Part shown: positions 46,618 through 60,368 of the stretch, in pieces | Position numbering within the stretch: the first letter of the stretch is position 1 | How the letters are laid out: each line of letters opens with the position of its first letter | Source: Membranipora membranacea | Taxonomy: Eukaryota; Bryozoa; Gymnolaemata; Cheilostomatida; Membraniporidae | Assembly (NCBI GenBank): GCA_914767715.1 | Contig: OU612072.1 | Location: 13,082,001-13,146,000, forward strand | DNA: 64,000 nucleotides | Direction of reading: 5' to 3' | Position numbers and translations under genes: made by a program | The notes under the pieces: generated by a model | Seen by the model: the letters and a program-made list of their open reading frames with translations, nothing else | Database searches by the model: none | Told to the model about the DNA's origin: nothing

Positions 46618-48407
46618 TTTCAAAACGGAGAAACACAGCACACCATTGTTTTTTGGTAATTTTCACTGCGGAGAACATGGTTAATAATTGCAATACAAAC
46701 AACGCAGAAATACATAATATAATACATAAATAAGGTATGCAAGGAAATCACCCTTGGGTAGGCGTCACATTCGCTTTCTACTGCTCAGCATTTGGTATCA
46801 GTAGCACCAGTTTATGTACTGGTCGCTCAAGGTATGATGCTTACATCAAGTTAGCACCAGTGGAGAAGTCACCAACGCTGAGCTTGACTTGCCTGACGAG
46901 CCCAGCATGGCTAGGAATCAAGTCAGAGATGCGAGAGAGCCTCCACTGGCGTCAGCACACATTATCATCAATAAGCATCACTACATCACTCACACTGAAA
47001 TTAGTGGATTGTATTAGGTTGCGCAGGACTACAGGGTTGGCTGTTGAGAGGAAACAACGTCATTTTGCAGATAAGTAATAATGTTTTTGTTTTTGATATT
47101 ACCGAACTGCAAAATATCGATAACTGTATGATCCTGATTAGTTAAACGCCTATAATGGAGCACTGAGGTGAGCACTTACTTTTAAGAGACTACACGGCTC
47201 GGTGTCCAAAATACTACTCGGCTTGACATATATAAAACTACTGTCCTTTTTGACAGTCTAATTGAGTGATGAGCTCAATGTTACTGAGTCAAGCTCTAAC
47301 CGCCGCATATGAATATTGATGGGCCAGTTTCACTTTGATGATATTAGTGTTTTGGGATTTTCATTGAATTTCGTTGAGATTTGTTGTGGAGATGGTTGAG
47401 GTTTGTAGTTGTTTCTCTTGATTATATTAGGAGATTTGATGAAAGCAGTGATGTAACGAACAGTGACTAGAAGTGGTTTAAGACAGCCGTAGGTATGTCA
47501 ATATGGAAGTTGGTTGAGATTTGTTGTGAAGTTGGTTGAGATTTTTCATGATTATATTCTTAGGTGTGATGGTAGCAGTCATGTGATGAACAGGAACCAA
47601 AAGTGATCAGAAATTGCATATCGTAGGTGATATGATATTTATATAATATTGTCATCATTGTAGTATCCAATCGTTCTGAAGTTTGGTCATTATTGAAGGG
47701 GGGAGGGGGATAAGCATGATTAAAATCCCCAAAACCATATTAGGTCATTCTCAAAAATGATAATGCTGTCAACCAGGGTTGATTTATAAAATAGAGTTTT
47801 AATGCAAAAATCATAAATACAAAACTTAAGTCAGCCTCATGACAATGAGTCTCTATTCTTGTATACACATGCTGTCCCGACGCCTGGCCCTTGAGTTTTA
47901 TCAGTCAATAGCATCAGTAAATGAAATGAGCTGCTGGGTCGATGCTGTTAAGGATTCAATTTAATCAGGTAATAAAATCTAATTATTAAAATAAAATTCC
48001 CGGTCATGTTATTCAACAACAAATAATTAGTAAACAAAATCTACTAATGACATACAATGCTTGGTTTTGTTAGACCGATCAGATGATCAGTGTTTCAGTT
48101 TCACATTAAACTGATGTACATTAACTGATCCAAACTTTAGCACAGGGCTTGTTGTCTGTGTCTAAATCAACAATTTTCAGACCAGAGTAGCTCTATGACT
48201 GGCATGCTAAGAATCTTGATAGAGTATTTGGCCAAGAAAGAAGTTATTTGAGATGTACATCTGCCATTATATTAGGGAATTTTCGCTAACTGACACTTAT
48301 GTGGAAATAAATAGCATATTTTTGGTGGTTCTCAATTAGTCATTACTATAATTATAGTTATCTCCAAGGCCACCGATATCAAAAACATTTTGGGTTCACT
48401 CATTTCT
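46618..48407 (-). repeat. Downstream arm of unit E
   Basis: Inverse of the D and F downstream arms: BEL/Pao tail, one inverted end of the element (to 47,165), tandem repeat (about 47,360-47,560), a G-rich tract near 47,697 and the block next to the poly(A) signal. No other gene is seen. Confidence 0.75.
46784..46996 (-). pseudogene. BEL/Pao pol C-terminal fragment, unit E
   Basis: The minus strand reads the same LSRISDLIPSHAGLVRQV and RPVHKLVLLIPN blocks, with stops between. The LTR that should follow is deleted. Confidence 0.72.
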
Positions 48408-48460
48408 TTTATTTAACACAAAGAGAACGAGTTACAGAACTATTTGTTCCACTGTGTTGC

Positions 48461-49266
48461 TTAATATTCAGAGCACCCACAGTATCGAAGTCTGCCAGCT
48501 GACTCTGCTCGGCAATGCCCTGCATCACAGAATTCTTTACATTCAAGTCTCGCTCCATTATACTGTCTACCAAGGTTTTGGCATCTGTTACGCTCTTTCT
48601 GATATGCTTCCTCAGATTCGTAAGTGCTTCCTGAAAAATCGAACGAATACCATAAGATATTTTCCATTCCACTCAATTCCTTCAAGTGTTATATATGTGC
48701 TATATTTGCAAATAACCATACGCTTTTGTTTAAAGCAAGCGGATAATAAACACATATTCCCATAGCCATATTGTCCATCATTTGAATAAAACAATCAGTT
48801 ATCTGATCAATATGTGATTCTGTGATGACGTATACATCTATTAAAACGCCAAAATCTCAAGTTGTTAACGTTCTGTCATTCAAAGAAGAAGGGGCTAGCA
48901 AGGTAGCTAACAAAAATGAATTTGATGAATACGTGACTCATTTCATGGCCGTCTTTAACATACAGCACTGACACTGACAGTTAAAGAATGATCAATGGGG
49001 AGAGGTTATTGCTCTTCAAAGTTAAAGCTAAAAGTAGAACTCGAGTAATTAGCAGATTGTGTCAAGGCTCGATCTCAGACGTCATTGCAAGAAAAAAAAC
49101 AGGCAACTCAACATCATTTCCTAGAAAAAAGTATTTCTGTCTTTGCTTTAGTGTTGTCTCATTAGTTTCTGTTGTAAGGAGAGAAATTTGGTTAGTTTTA
49201 AATCTCACCTTGGGCAACAGCGCAAAACACCACAACAAACATGCATATAATAATAGTGCTCTTCAT
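48461..49266 (-). CDS. Six-cysteine secreted peptide, copy E
   Basis: Coding exons 49,209-49,266 (exon 2 from 49,281) and 48,461-48,630; noncoding exon 1 about 49,776-49,827 with an intact GTGAGT donor. The signal is the common form. The mature part equals copy C except Lys51 for Thr51, between the second and third cysteines. TTTATT at 48,408-48,413 is AATAAA on the coding strand. It is head-to-head with copy F, TATA boxes 9.9 kb apart. Confidence 0.82.
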
Positions 49267-49850
49267 TATTTGTTTTCTTCCCTGTAAATAAAGAAAATTT
49301 GACACTGGCGACTTAACAAGTTAAAAGAATTTGTCTAATGAAACTACAAAATGGGATGCAATCATTTGTAGACAGCGTTATGAGTTATACTACGATGCAT
49401 CCGATCCTGATCTTACAAATGAGCATTGAGTGAACTGGAAAATCAAGGCAAGACTTACAATCAGGGTCAGTCATATTATGGAACAATTTTGTGCTTCTGA
49501 TTTGGTAAAACCTGTTGAATCTTTGGTATAAATCGAATCAAGCGCCACAAACTGTGTAATAATGAACCCGTCTGACCAAATTAAAATAGCATAGTATGAA
49601 TTTAGAAAGCAATATTAACAAATCAAGGCCAACACAATACATCGAATAGCCAATAAATAATTCCGATAGGGAACAGTTTACGACTGGGAATGCTGGTGGT
49701 GAGATAGCCATTAAAATAATGTCATTCAAAAAAAATTGTTCAACTCAAGTAGTATTGACAGATACATTGACTCACCTCTCTTTTGTTCTCTTAAATGTGC
49801 AACTATGCAGTTTGAAGGAAAGACAAGTGAACACTAAAGCTTTCCCAGAT

Positions 49851-49858
49851 CTTATATA
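49851..49858 (-). promoter_or_regulatory. TATA box of copy E
   Basis: TATATAAG on the minus strand, in the same context as the other copies. Confidence 0.7.
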
Positions 49859-50213
49859 CCAGTTGATTCATTGAACACTTCAAATGAAGACAGCTCACTG
49901 CAGACTGTATTGTCAAGTCAAAACAATAATAAGCGATAAAAGGGTAGCCTGCTGGTGCCCTCAGTCATTGTTACAAATCTGACTGATAATTGATGAATAA
50001 AAGTAAATGTATCATGACTCGATAATGTCATTAACATTGAGCGAAAACAAGCGTGAGCTGACTTTCATCAAGTTGGATGGGTAGGCATATATTAAAAGTT
50101 GGATATTGAGATTGATTGTCTTGAAAGTTCAACTACCCTCAAATTTTTTTTAATTTGAACGATTGTAAGTGGTATCATCAGCTTGAGTTTTTCAACCTCA
50201 TTTAGCTAACTAA

Positions 50214-50393
50214 ACAATGAACAATGATAAACTACATGTACCTGCATCAATTGTTTTAAATTTAAATTTAAATTAACTATTATATATCATATTTAATTGA
50301 TTTTCATGCCCATTTTGTTGTGATGTTTAAAATGCACAATCAAATTTAAAACAATCGGTACTGGTACATGTAGTTTATCATTGCTCATTGTTA
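50214..50393. mobile_element. Palindromic foldback element, unit E (shortened)
   Basis: One arm has lost about 35 bp next to the centre. It lies 356 bp before the TATA box. Confidence 0.7.
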
Positions 50394-52070
50394 ATCTGCG
50401 GGATTACTTATTGTATTGACAGTGTTGCATAATATCTATATACAATGTTTATTGTATAATTGATATCACTATATGAAACTGTCTGCTTCATTGAGGTATG
50501 GACGCGCAATGGGATAAGTATACAACCAAATGGTTATGATACATGTTTGGATTGATTTCCTGCGGTTTGTTATTTTACTCTCGATTCTGTAGAAGCCCAA
50601 TACACAACAATACCAAAGAGTCATATTGGCCCTCACTATTACTGCAATAGTGGTAGCTGTGTGCTCTGCCCCTATTCATTAGCGACTACCTGTATTTCGA
50701 ATTGCATGCATATTGGATTTAATTATCCCCTAAAATTCCTGTTCATGATTGCTCCATAAATAACTTCCTTCAGGCTAAAAATGGAGAAACAATGTCAAAT
50801 AACCCAGCTCTACAATGGCACAGTGCCCGGGACTAACCTCGAACCACTTATTAATATCTGGTGATGTCAGCTGTTCTTCTTAGCTTTTCACTGTCATCAG
50901 TATTGCTCAATTTCCCAATCCTAGTAATTTCAGGACTCAAACACCAAACCCCACCACTGAGCACCAAAATTTTACAACACCCAGATTGAGTTGTCTGCTA
51001 GAATTTCTCTTCCCGACGCCAATCTCTTATTGCTGTCTGTCATGTTGTCTTATGTACTTCTCAGTCTCAACCTGTTCCTTTCTCGCTGTTGCGAATGTGT
51101 TCTCAACTCTTTATTTGTCGGAAAAAGGTTGTTGACCTTAGATATTAGTAGCCATGTTTCTGATAGGTCATCGTTGTCCTAGCCTTATCAAATTCACTAA
51201 GCTGGTACTGACTAGCCTGTCTGTGTATTGAGTATCCCTGTAAACCTTACTTTTCAAGTTGCAGACTCCCAAATTAATACATCTATGTCGCCTTATCGAG
51301 CGTGGCAGCTTACAACAGAACAGCAATAACGGAGTGGTTATGAATCCACACAACTCCGCTCCATTTTCACACTTCTAAGAGATCTAGCTATTTACTAAAG
51401 ACTCTCATGAAAACCTCAATTGCATACTCTGCTAATTGGTTATCAAATGAGGCAATAATAAACTCATCATTTTAAAGATTAAGATGATCTTAGTTAAAAA
51501 AAATGTGGCTAGATTAGCGACAAATTTAATTGCAAGACATTAGTCATGAGCATATGCCGTCAAATGAGACTTGAGATGACCCTTGTTAGCCAGACACTAC
51601 CTATACGATCCAGTTGAGTAACGGGGTGACTCAATTGTGAAAATTTTCCAATTTTGCAAAAAATACAAAATACTAATTTAGATAAAATATTTAGAGGTTT
51701 TGTCGCAAAGATAGCGAAAAAAGTGACCTTTAGAGACAATCTAAGGCACAATAGATTCATCAGCTTACCTCAATGAATCAGTGGTCCCTTCTCAGAAACA
51801 ATTATCTTTGGCTTTGTTTTTAACAGAATAGCTCTTCTTTGAATGAGAGATTTAACCGTAGGTGGTAGGGAAAGCCGAATTAAGACAAGAGATGAATCTA
51901 AACCTTCGAATAGACGTAGAATAATATCAGGGATATATTCTAGAAGTGTCACTCATCCATAAAGTTTTTATGTGGAAGCCAATTCCTCATATACAGACAC
52001 ATTGCACTTAAAAATCAAGATAATAAAAGAATGGAAAAATCTGTGAATGAATATAATGGAAACAACTAAT

Positions 52071-53122
52071 GTGTCTAGGAAAGCAAATAAACAACCACTG
52101 TTCATATCAAAGCTGTGCCATTGCAATGAACAAAAATAGTAATTTTTTTTCGCACAAGGATATTTTCGAATGACGTAACCCAATTTAAAGTGCAAAAATC
52201 CAGCTTCTAGAAGGATCTACAGAATGTCATCTCTCCTGTCATGTGTTAACACTAAATTATCTTTGACTATGCTACCGTTGTCTCATACTAATTTTTGATA
52301 ATGTCTAGTGTAAGTAGAGCAGCCTTGTAAATGTTCTAGGTAAGCCAGGACTAGGCTTACTGATATACTGCAAGTGTATCATTCTTAAAGTGTGAGTCCG
52401 TTACAGGGGAGATAAAATAATGTAGTCTCTTCTAGAACCTGGATTTTCAAATTAGTTTGCGTCATTCAATAATGTCCTTGAGCAAAAAAAATTACTTTTT
52501 TTCTTTCTTATAATGTAACATATTATAGGGGAAAAAAATATGGGGCGCTTCACGCATTTGTAACCGAAAGTGACGATCAACGCCACTGTATATGTTGTTT
52601 GGCAGACAGGGTACTTGCCATAGTATTAGATGTTGTTAAATCTGGTGCAGAATTGACAAACAAATGAACACCATCACCAGGAAATTGTTAGCATTTCCAC
52701 AATGGACGACATAGGTTAGCGATAGGGAGGTGGGAGGGAAATTGACAGACTTATTTTCTTTCAAGACCGGCAGGGTGACCGGATTTAGACTGAAAGAAAG
52801 AATATGTGAGTAGCTGTGAACAGTAGTTCTAAGAAAGCCTATCATTGGCTGAGAACAGTAGTTCTAAGAAAGCCTATCATTGGCTGAGAACAGTAGTTCT
52901 AAGTTTTCATTACCAATAAGTTGTCCTTAGTTGGTTGAGGGAGGGCAACTTTTTATTCAGTTGACCTGGATTATTTGTCATGTCTTGGGACTGATTGCAA
53001 GACAAGGGAAGGTGTTATAAGGGCAGAAAAAAATCTTTTTTGTACCAAAAACTTTATTTTTTGTCCATTGCAATGGCAAAGCTTTGATATGAACAGTGGT
53101 TGTTCTTTGCTTCCCTAGACAC
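52071..53122. mobile_element. Long-TIR MITE, unit E, with a ~550-bp insertion
   Basis: The ends match the other units, but about 52,502-53,055 is foreign: unique sequence with no gene that I can recognise, holding the 35-bp tandem repeat listed next. Confidence 0.7.
52818..52903. repeat. 35-bp tandem repeat, about 2.5 units
   Basis: GAACAGTAGTTCTAAGAAAG plus 15 bp recurs at 52,818, 52,853 and 52,888, identical between units. Confidence 0.9.
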
Positions 53123-54118
53123 TTTAAAACTGCATTGGGAAACAGTTGTATTGAAGATTCCTGATTAAACAAAATAATCATTGCTCCATGTTTTGTTCCA
53201 ATATCTATCAACATTAATACTCTTTTGGTACTTTCAATCATTGATATTCGGGGCTCAAATGTCTTTCAACTCATAGTCCTTGGAAATAAATAGGCAAAAG
53301 CGCTGACATATGTACAAGTACACGTTGGCATTTTGCCTATTGAGAGGGCATGTCAATTTTTCCTTAAGCCATAGGGATAATCTAACCATGACCAACACCA
53401 TTATGCCCTGACCTGCACACTTTGTACGAGTTGTATGTTGTCCGCCACTCCTGTTCCATATATAAGGACTTTCATAAGGATTCCTCCGATGGGAACAGCC
53501 AGGAAGATTATCCATATGATTATATAATTTTGGTTTCCCAAAACGTGTGGCACTGTTTGGCAGCTGTTTAATTGGTTGAACAACGTGTCGTCTTTTGCCT
53601 CCTGCACCATTAGTGTTTGATTATTGGCACTTTAAGCTACAAGTTAGAATATCCCTGGGATGAAAGGAAATAAGGAAACATGTGAAACTACCTCTGTATG
53701 CAGCTAGATTAACCGCATGGTGATCTTCTTGCTTGATTGTAGCAAAATATAAAAATATCAATCAATTGAGTCGATCATATTCTCTGTAAGCGTTGCTATG
53801 AATTATTCTGCACTAGATATATGAATAAAACTAACAAAGAGATGAGAGATTTGATATCATTGTCATTGGAGTTTTGGTTTTCAATGTTGAATTACTGCAA
53901 CAGATCTGATTGTCGACCAGTGTGGGTAAACGTCAAACCATACAGTAATTAGTCTTAGTTTAGCAAGAAGAATGAGCTGCTGGTACCACCAACGATTGTT
54001 TCAAACTGATTGTTTAGTTTCCGACAAAATTTAACATTTTTAATCAAATTACTCAATAACCTCATCAGGATTTGGTTCATCAATATGTTGTCATCGTTCA
54101 GTGAAAACACCCTCATTT

Positions 54119-55179
54119 AGCATTTGTATGGCTGTGATTATAAAAAAAGTCTGACAAGGAGATTGAATGGTCTGAAAGTTCAACTACCATTACATTCATA
54201 TAATTTGAACAATGGTAAGTGGTAACATCAACTTGAGTGTTTAAGCCGTTGTGTGGTAATTTTCAAAATGCACAATCATTTTTTAAACAATAGATGCTGG
54301 TACATATGGTTTATAATACCCATGGTTAATTTAAGACATCAATTAGTATATTGACAATTGCTGTATATCCATCTATATAGAATGTATATTGTGAAATGTA
54401 AAATTTATAATGTACGATATCACTATGTGAATCTGTCTTTGTATTCTCTGCTTCATTAATACTAGGAAAACGATGGCAAGAGTATGAAACCAAAAGGCTA
54501 TGATTTATGTTTGGATTGATTTACCTTTTTTGATGTTTTTGAATCTGTTTGCAGAACCATAATGCACAACAATTTTAAAGAGTCATGTCACTCCCCATCA
54601 TTTAGGAATTGATAGAGGTGTGCACTGCCCTTCACACCTTCCAGAGACTGTCCGCCTTTTAATTTGATCGCAGTTTTCAGTTTGGGAGAAAATCAATTTA
54701 TTAACCAGAAGTAAAACTGAGGAGAAAACTCTATAATTTGCCCATATTATTCCATTGTTTTGCCTTATTAAAGCCTGTCGTGTACTGTCCAATTCAAAAA
54801 CCTCACTGTTTGTGCCTTGATATCAAAATATATATACTGTATACATACATATTTACCTACAAACTACATAATATTGTTTGGTTAAAAAGCCACTACAGCA
54901 TACATCTAACAAAATTCTATCATCTTGCTCCCCACATTGTAATTTAGGTGGGACTGAATGCCTCTGACAACCTTGTTGAACAACTCTAGGGAATATCTGG
55001 TAGCTTTAGTTTATGTAGAATCAGTTGATATAATTTTTCAATGACATTGGCTGATGTATAAACAGTGGTGCGGAATCAGAATGCCTCGAATAGGAGCACC
55101 ATTCCATGACTTTGTCTCCCTAAGAAATTTTTAATTTCATTAAGAAGAAGAAATAAAAAAAGAGATTTCATTCTGTTTG
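54119..55179. other. Centre of the E/F head-to-head pair
   Basis: 54,130-54,600 is the inverse of 17,130-17,560 and so carries the older diverged promoter-region duplicate. 54,680-55,179 matches 35,895-36,369 of the C/D centre. No gene is seen. Confidence 0.55.
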
Positions 55180-57031
55180 AAAACTGCCACACAATGGCCT
55201 TAACACTCAAGTTGATGTTACCACTTACCATCGTTCAAATTATATGACCATTCAATCTCCACGTCTGACTTTTTATATAATCACAGCCATCCGAATGAAA
55301 TGTGATTTTGTATGTTTTCTCTGAGTTAACCAAAATTGTTGCTCTGATCATCATAGATACATATCAAGCGTAATTTGATGAAGTTTAGTTTGCATAGAAA
55401 ATCGCGGCATTACATGAATGTATAATTAATGCCACTGGTTTGATTTCAGTGTATTTTGTATGTCACGCTCAATTTCTGACAAAAGTTCAGGGCCAAGTTC
55501 CTGGAGAATCAGTAGTTTTTTTAAGCTTCCTGTGCGTTCTGGTCCAAGTTTAAAGTTTGCAGGCCCACTGGCCCATTATAAATTGTTTTGAAGTAAATTA
55601 CCGGTCCAGTAGTCTAAACCAGTTAGAAAAACTAAACCTCAAAGTTAGGAATGTATTTGTCAACTTATCGTCACAGAAGGATAACACACTCACTGATTAA
55701 AATAGCATATCTATATATCTATATCTAATATTGTGATTTAAAATAAGAAGAAAGCTGCTCTATGATTTCGGAATTTTTCTTTATAATTAGCTATTTAGCT
55801 ATGTCCTTGACATGCGATTTCTGTCAACATCAGGGTCTCAAACAATCGATGAAGTGTTAACAGCGGACAAATGGCTAGCTGTGAATTCATCGGAAGGTTC
55901 CTATGATGAAATATTCATATACATATGCGCGTTACGAGAAGTGCATAGCTCAATGAGGATGGTTTCACTGAATGATGAAACCATATGGATAAACCAAATC
56001 TTGATGAGATTATTGAGTAATTTGAATTCAAAATGTTAAATTTTGTTGGAAACTAAACATTCAGGTTGAAAAAATCGTTGATGGTACCAGCAACTCATTC
56101 TTCTTAAAAAACTACAACTAATTAATGTATAGTTGAACGTTTACCCACACTGGTCGACAACCAGATTTGTTGCAGTAATTCAACATTGAAAACCAAAACT
56201 CCAATGACAATGATATCAAATCTCTCATCTCTTTGTTAATTTTATTCATATATCTTGTGTAGATCAATTCATAGAAACGCTTACAGAGAATATGATCCAC
56301 TCAATTGATTGATATTTTTGCTACATAAAGCATGAAGATCACCATGAAGTTAATCTAGCTGCATACAAAGGTAGTTTCACATGTTTCCTTATTTCCATCA
56401 TCCTACGGACATTCTAACTTGTAGCTTAAAGTGCCAATTATCAAACACTAATGGTGCTGCAGGCAAAAGACGACACGTTGTTCAACCAATTAAACAGCTG
56501 CCAAAAAATGCCACACGTTTTGGGAAACCAAAATTATATAATCATATGGATAATCTTCCTGGCTGTTCCCATCGGAGGATTTCTTATGAAAGTCCTTTTA
56601 TGTGGAACAGGAGTGGCGGACAACATACTCTTCACTACCTCATACAATGGTTGTTGAATAAAAATCAAATTATTCAGATTTTTGTCAATTGCATGTTAAC
56701 TTCTTTGTATTAAAAAGAATACAAACTCGTACAAAGTGTGCAGCTCAGGGCATAATGGTATTGGTCATGGTTAGAATATCCCTACGGCTTAAGGAAAAAC
56801 AGGCTAAAGGTTAACGTGTACTTGTGAAAATTTTCACAAGTACATATGTCAGCGCTTTTGCCTATATATTTCCAATGTCTATGAGTTGAAAGACATTTGA
56901 GCCCCAATATCAATGATTGAAAGTACTAAAAGACTATTAATGTTGACAGATATTGGAACAAAATATGGAGCAATGATTATTTTGTTTAATCAGGAATCTT
57001 CAATACAACTGTTTCTCAATGCAGTTTTAAA

Positions 57032-57526
57032 GTGTCTAGGAAAGCAAAAAACAACCACTGTTCATATCAAAGCTTTGCCATTGCAATGAACAAAAAATGT
57101 AAATTTTTTTGCTTAAGGACATTATTGAATGACGTAAACTAATTTAAAAATCCAGGTTCCAGACGAGACGACATTATTTTATCTCCCCTGTAACGGACTA
57201 ACATTTGAAGGATGATACACTTACAGTATAACAGTAGGCCTAGTCCTCGCCTACCTAGAACATTTACAAGGCTGCTCTACTTACACTAGACTTAATCAAA
57301 AATTAGTGTGAGACAACGGTAGCGTAGTCGAAGATAATTAAGTGTTAACACTTGACAAGGGTGATGACATACTGTAGATCCTTCTAGAACCTGGATTGGA
57401 TTGGATTGGATTGGATTGGGTTACGTCATTCGAAAATGTCCTTGTGCGAAAAAAATGTGCTATTTTTGTTCATTGCAATCGCACAGCTTTGATATGAACA
57501 GTGGTTGTTTTTTGCTTTCCTAGACA
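57032..57526. mobile_element. Long-TIR MITE, unit F, with a TTGGA expansion
   Basis: The inverted arms are as in the other units, but at 57,394-57,420 the right arm holds about five GGATT units where the others read TTTTCGCACTTTAAATTAGG. Confidence 0.72.
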
Positions 57527-59218
57527 CATTAAACGTTTCCATTATATTCATTCACAGATTTTTCCTTTCTTTTATTATCTTGATTTTTCAGTGCAATGTG
57601 TCTGTATATGAGGTACTTGCTTCCACATAAAACTTTATTGATGAGTGACACTTCTAGAATATCCCTGATATTATTCTATGTCTATTCAAAGGTTTAGATT
57701 TATCTCCTGTCTTAATCCAGCTTTCCCTATCACCTACGGTTAATTGATTGAGGGAAATCTCTCATTCAAAGAAGAGCTCATCTGTTAAAAACAAAGCCAT
57801 AGATAATTGTTTCTGAGAAGGGACCACTGACTCATTGAGGTAAGCTGATGAATCTATTGTGCCTTAGCTTGTCTCTAAACATCACTTGTCCTCGCTATCT
57901 TTGCGACAAAACTTTAAATATTTTATCTAAATTAGTATTATTTTTGTATTTTTTGCAAATTAGAATATTTCACAATTGAGCCACCCCGTAACTCACCTGG
58001 ATCGTTTGGGTAGTGTCTGGCTAGCAAGGGTCATCTCAAGTCTTATTTGACGGCATGTGCTCATGACTAATGTCTTGCAATTCAATTTATCGCTTATCTA
58101 GCCACGTTGTTTTAAACTAAGATCATCTTAATCTTTAAATTGATGAGTTTATTATTGCCTCATTTGATAACCAATTTGCAGAGTATGAAAGTGAGGTTTT
58201 CATGAGAGTCTTTAGTAAATCGCTAGATCTCGTAGAAGTGTGAAAATGGATCGGAGTTGTGCGGATTCATAACCAATCCGTTATTGCTATTCTGTTGTAA
58301 GATGTCACCCATGATAAGGCGACATAGATGTGTTAATTTGTGAGTCTGTACCTTGAAAAGTAAGGTTTACAGGGATACTCAATACACAGACAGGGTGGTC
58401 AGTATCAGCTTAGCAAATTTGATAAGGCTAGGACAGTGATGACCTATCAGAAATATGGCTACTAAAATCTAAGGTCAACAATCATTTTGTGACAATTAAA
58501 GAGTTGAGAACACATTCGCAACAGGGAGAAAGGAACAGGTTGAGACTGAGAAGTACATAAGAGAGCAGGACAGACAGCAATAAGAGACTGTTGTCGGGAA
58601 GAGTAACTCTAGCAGACAACTCGATCTGGGCATGGTAAAATTTTGGCGCACAGTGGTGGGGTTTGGTGTTTGAGTACTGATATTACTAGAATTGGGAAAT
58701 TGAGCAATACTGATGACAGTGAAAAGCTAAGGAGAACAGCTGACATCACCAGATATTAATAAGTGGTTCGTGGTTAGTCCCGGGTACTGTGCCCTTTTAG
58801 AGCTGGATAATTTGACAATTTTTCTCCATTTTTAGCATGAAGGAAGTTATTTATGGAGCAATCATGAACAGGAATTATAGGGGATAATTAAATCCAATAT
58901 GCATGCAAATCGAAATACAGGTAGTCGCTAATGTATAGGGGTAAAGCGCACAGCTAGCACTATTGCAGTAATAGTGAGGGCCAAGATGACTCTTTGGCAT
59001 TGTTGTGTATTAGGTTTCTACAGAATCGAGAGTAAAATAACAAACCACAGGAAATCATTCCAAACATGGATCATAACCGTTTGGTTGTATACTCATCCCA
59101 TTGTGCCTCCATCCCTCAATGAAGCAGAAAGTTTCATATAGTGATATCTATTATACAATAAACATTGTATATAGATATTATGCAACACTGTCAATACAAT
59201 AAGTAATCCCTCAAATTA

Positions 59219-59432
59219 ACAATGAACAATGATAAACTACATATACCAGTATCAATTGTTTTAAATTTGATTGTGCATTTTAAACATCACAACAAAATGG
59301 GCATGAAAATCAATTAAATATGATATATTATATTTAATTGGCTTACATGCCCATTGTGTGGTAATGTTTAAATGCACTATCAAATTTAAAACAATCGATG
59401 GAGGTACATGTAGTTTATCATTGTTCATTGTT
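59219..59432. mobile_element. Palindromic foldback element, unit F
   Basis: Complete copy, 353 bp before the TATA box, with a few mismatches between the arms. Confidence 0.78.
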
Positions 59433-59784
59433 TAGTGGCCAAGTGAGGTTGAAAAACTCAAGCTGATGATACCACTTACAACTGTTCAAATTAACAGATT
59501 TTGAGGGTAGTTGAACTTTCAAGAAAATCAATCTCAATATCAGACTTTTAATATATGCCTAGCCATCCAACTTGATGAAAGTCAATTCACGCTTGTTTTC
59601 GCTCGATGTTAATGACATTATCGACTCATGACACAATGACTTTTATTGATCAATTATCAGTCAGATTTGTAACAATGACTGAGGGCACCAGCAGGCTACC
59701 CTTTTATCGCTTACTATTGCCTTGATTTCACAATACAGTCTGCAGTGAGCTGTCTTCATTTGAAGCGTCCAATGAATCAACTGG

Positions 59785-59792
59785 TATATAAG
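59785..59792 (+). promoter_or_regulatory. TATA box of copy F
   Basis: TATATAAG, 78 bp before the exon 1 donor GTGAGT at 59,870. Confidence 0.7.
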
Positions 59793-60368
59793 TTCTGGGA
59801 AAGCTTCAGTATTCACTTGTCTTTCCTTCAAACTGCATAGTTGCACATTTAACAGAGAACAGAAGAGAGGTGAGTCAATGTATCTCTGAAAACTACTTGA
59901 GTTGAACTATTTATTTGAATGACATTATTCTAATGGCTATCTCACCACATGCATTCACTATAAGTCGTAAACTGTTCCCTATTGTTGGCTATTCGGTGTA
60001 TCGTGTTGGCTGTGATTTGTTAATATTGCTTTCTAAATTCATACTATGCTATTTTAATTTGGTCAGACGGGATCATTATTACACAATTTGTGGCGCTAGA
60101 TTCGCTTTATATCAAAGATTTAATAGGTTTTACCAAATCAGAAGCACAAACATGTTCCATAACATGACTGAACCAGATTGTAGGTCTTGCCTTGATTTTG
60201 CAATTCACTCAACGCTCATTTGTAAGATCAGGATCGGATGCATCGCAGTATAACTTATAACATTGTCTATAAATGATTGCATCCCGCTTTGTAGTTTCAT
60301 TAGAAAAATTCTTAACTTGTTAAGTCGCCAGTGTCAAATTTTCCTTATTTACAGAGAAGAAACAGATA

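Larger units (their letters stand above)
49859..54118 (-). repeat. Upstream arm of unit E
   Basis: Carries the palindromic element (50,214-50,393), the long-TIR element split by an insertion (52,071-53,122), a reduced foldback and the MVLQ segment (53,401-53,610). It stops inside the KWLAV segment at about 54,118. Confidence 0.75.
55180..59784 (+). repeat. Upstream arm of unit F
   Basis: Same order as in D: old duplicate, half palindrome, KWLAV segment (55,812-56,039, frameshifted early), MVLQ segment (56,451-56,657), foldback (56,818-56,843), long-TIR element (57,032-57,526) and palindromic element (59,219-59,432). Confidence 0.78.

Noticed and set aside
46737-47078. 113-codon plus-strand frame MQGNHPWVGV... 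with counterparts in other units
   Set aside because: It is the antisense reading of the BEL/Pao pol tail, whose sense translation matches the known domain far better.
48409-48672. 87-codon frame overlapping exon 3 in sense (EWKISYGI...) in A, C, E and F
   Set aside because: It needs a GTG start, reads across the intron/exon boundary without splicing, and is not kept in B or D.
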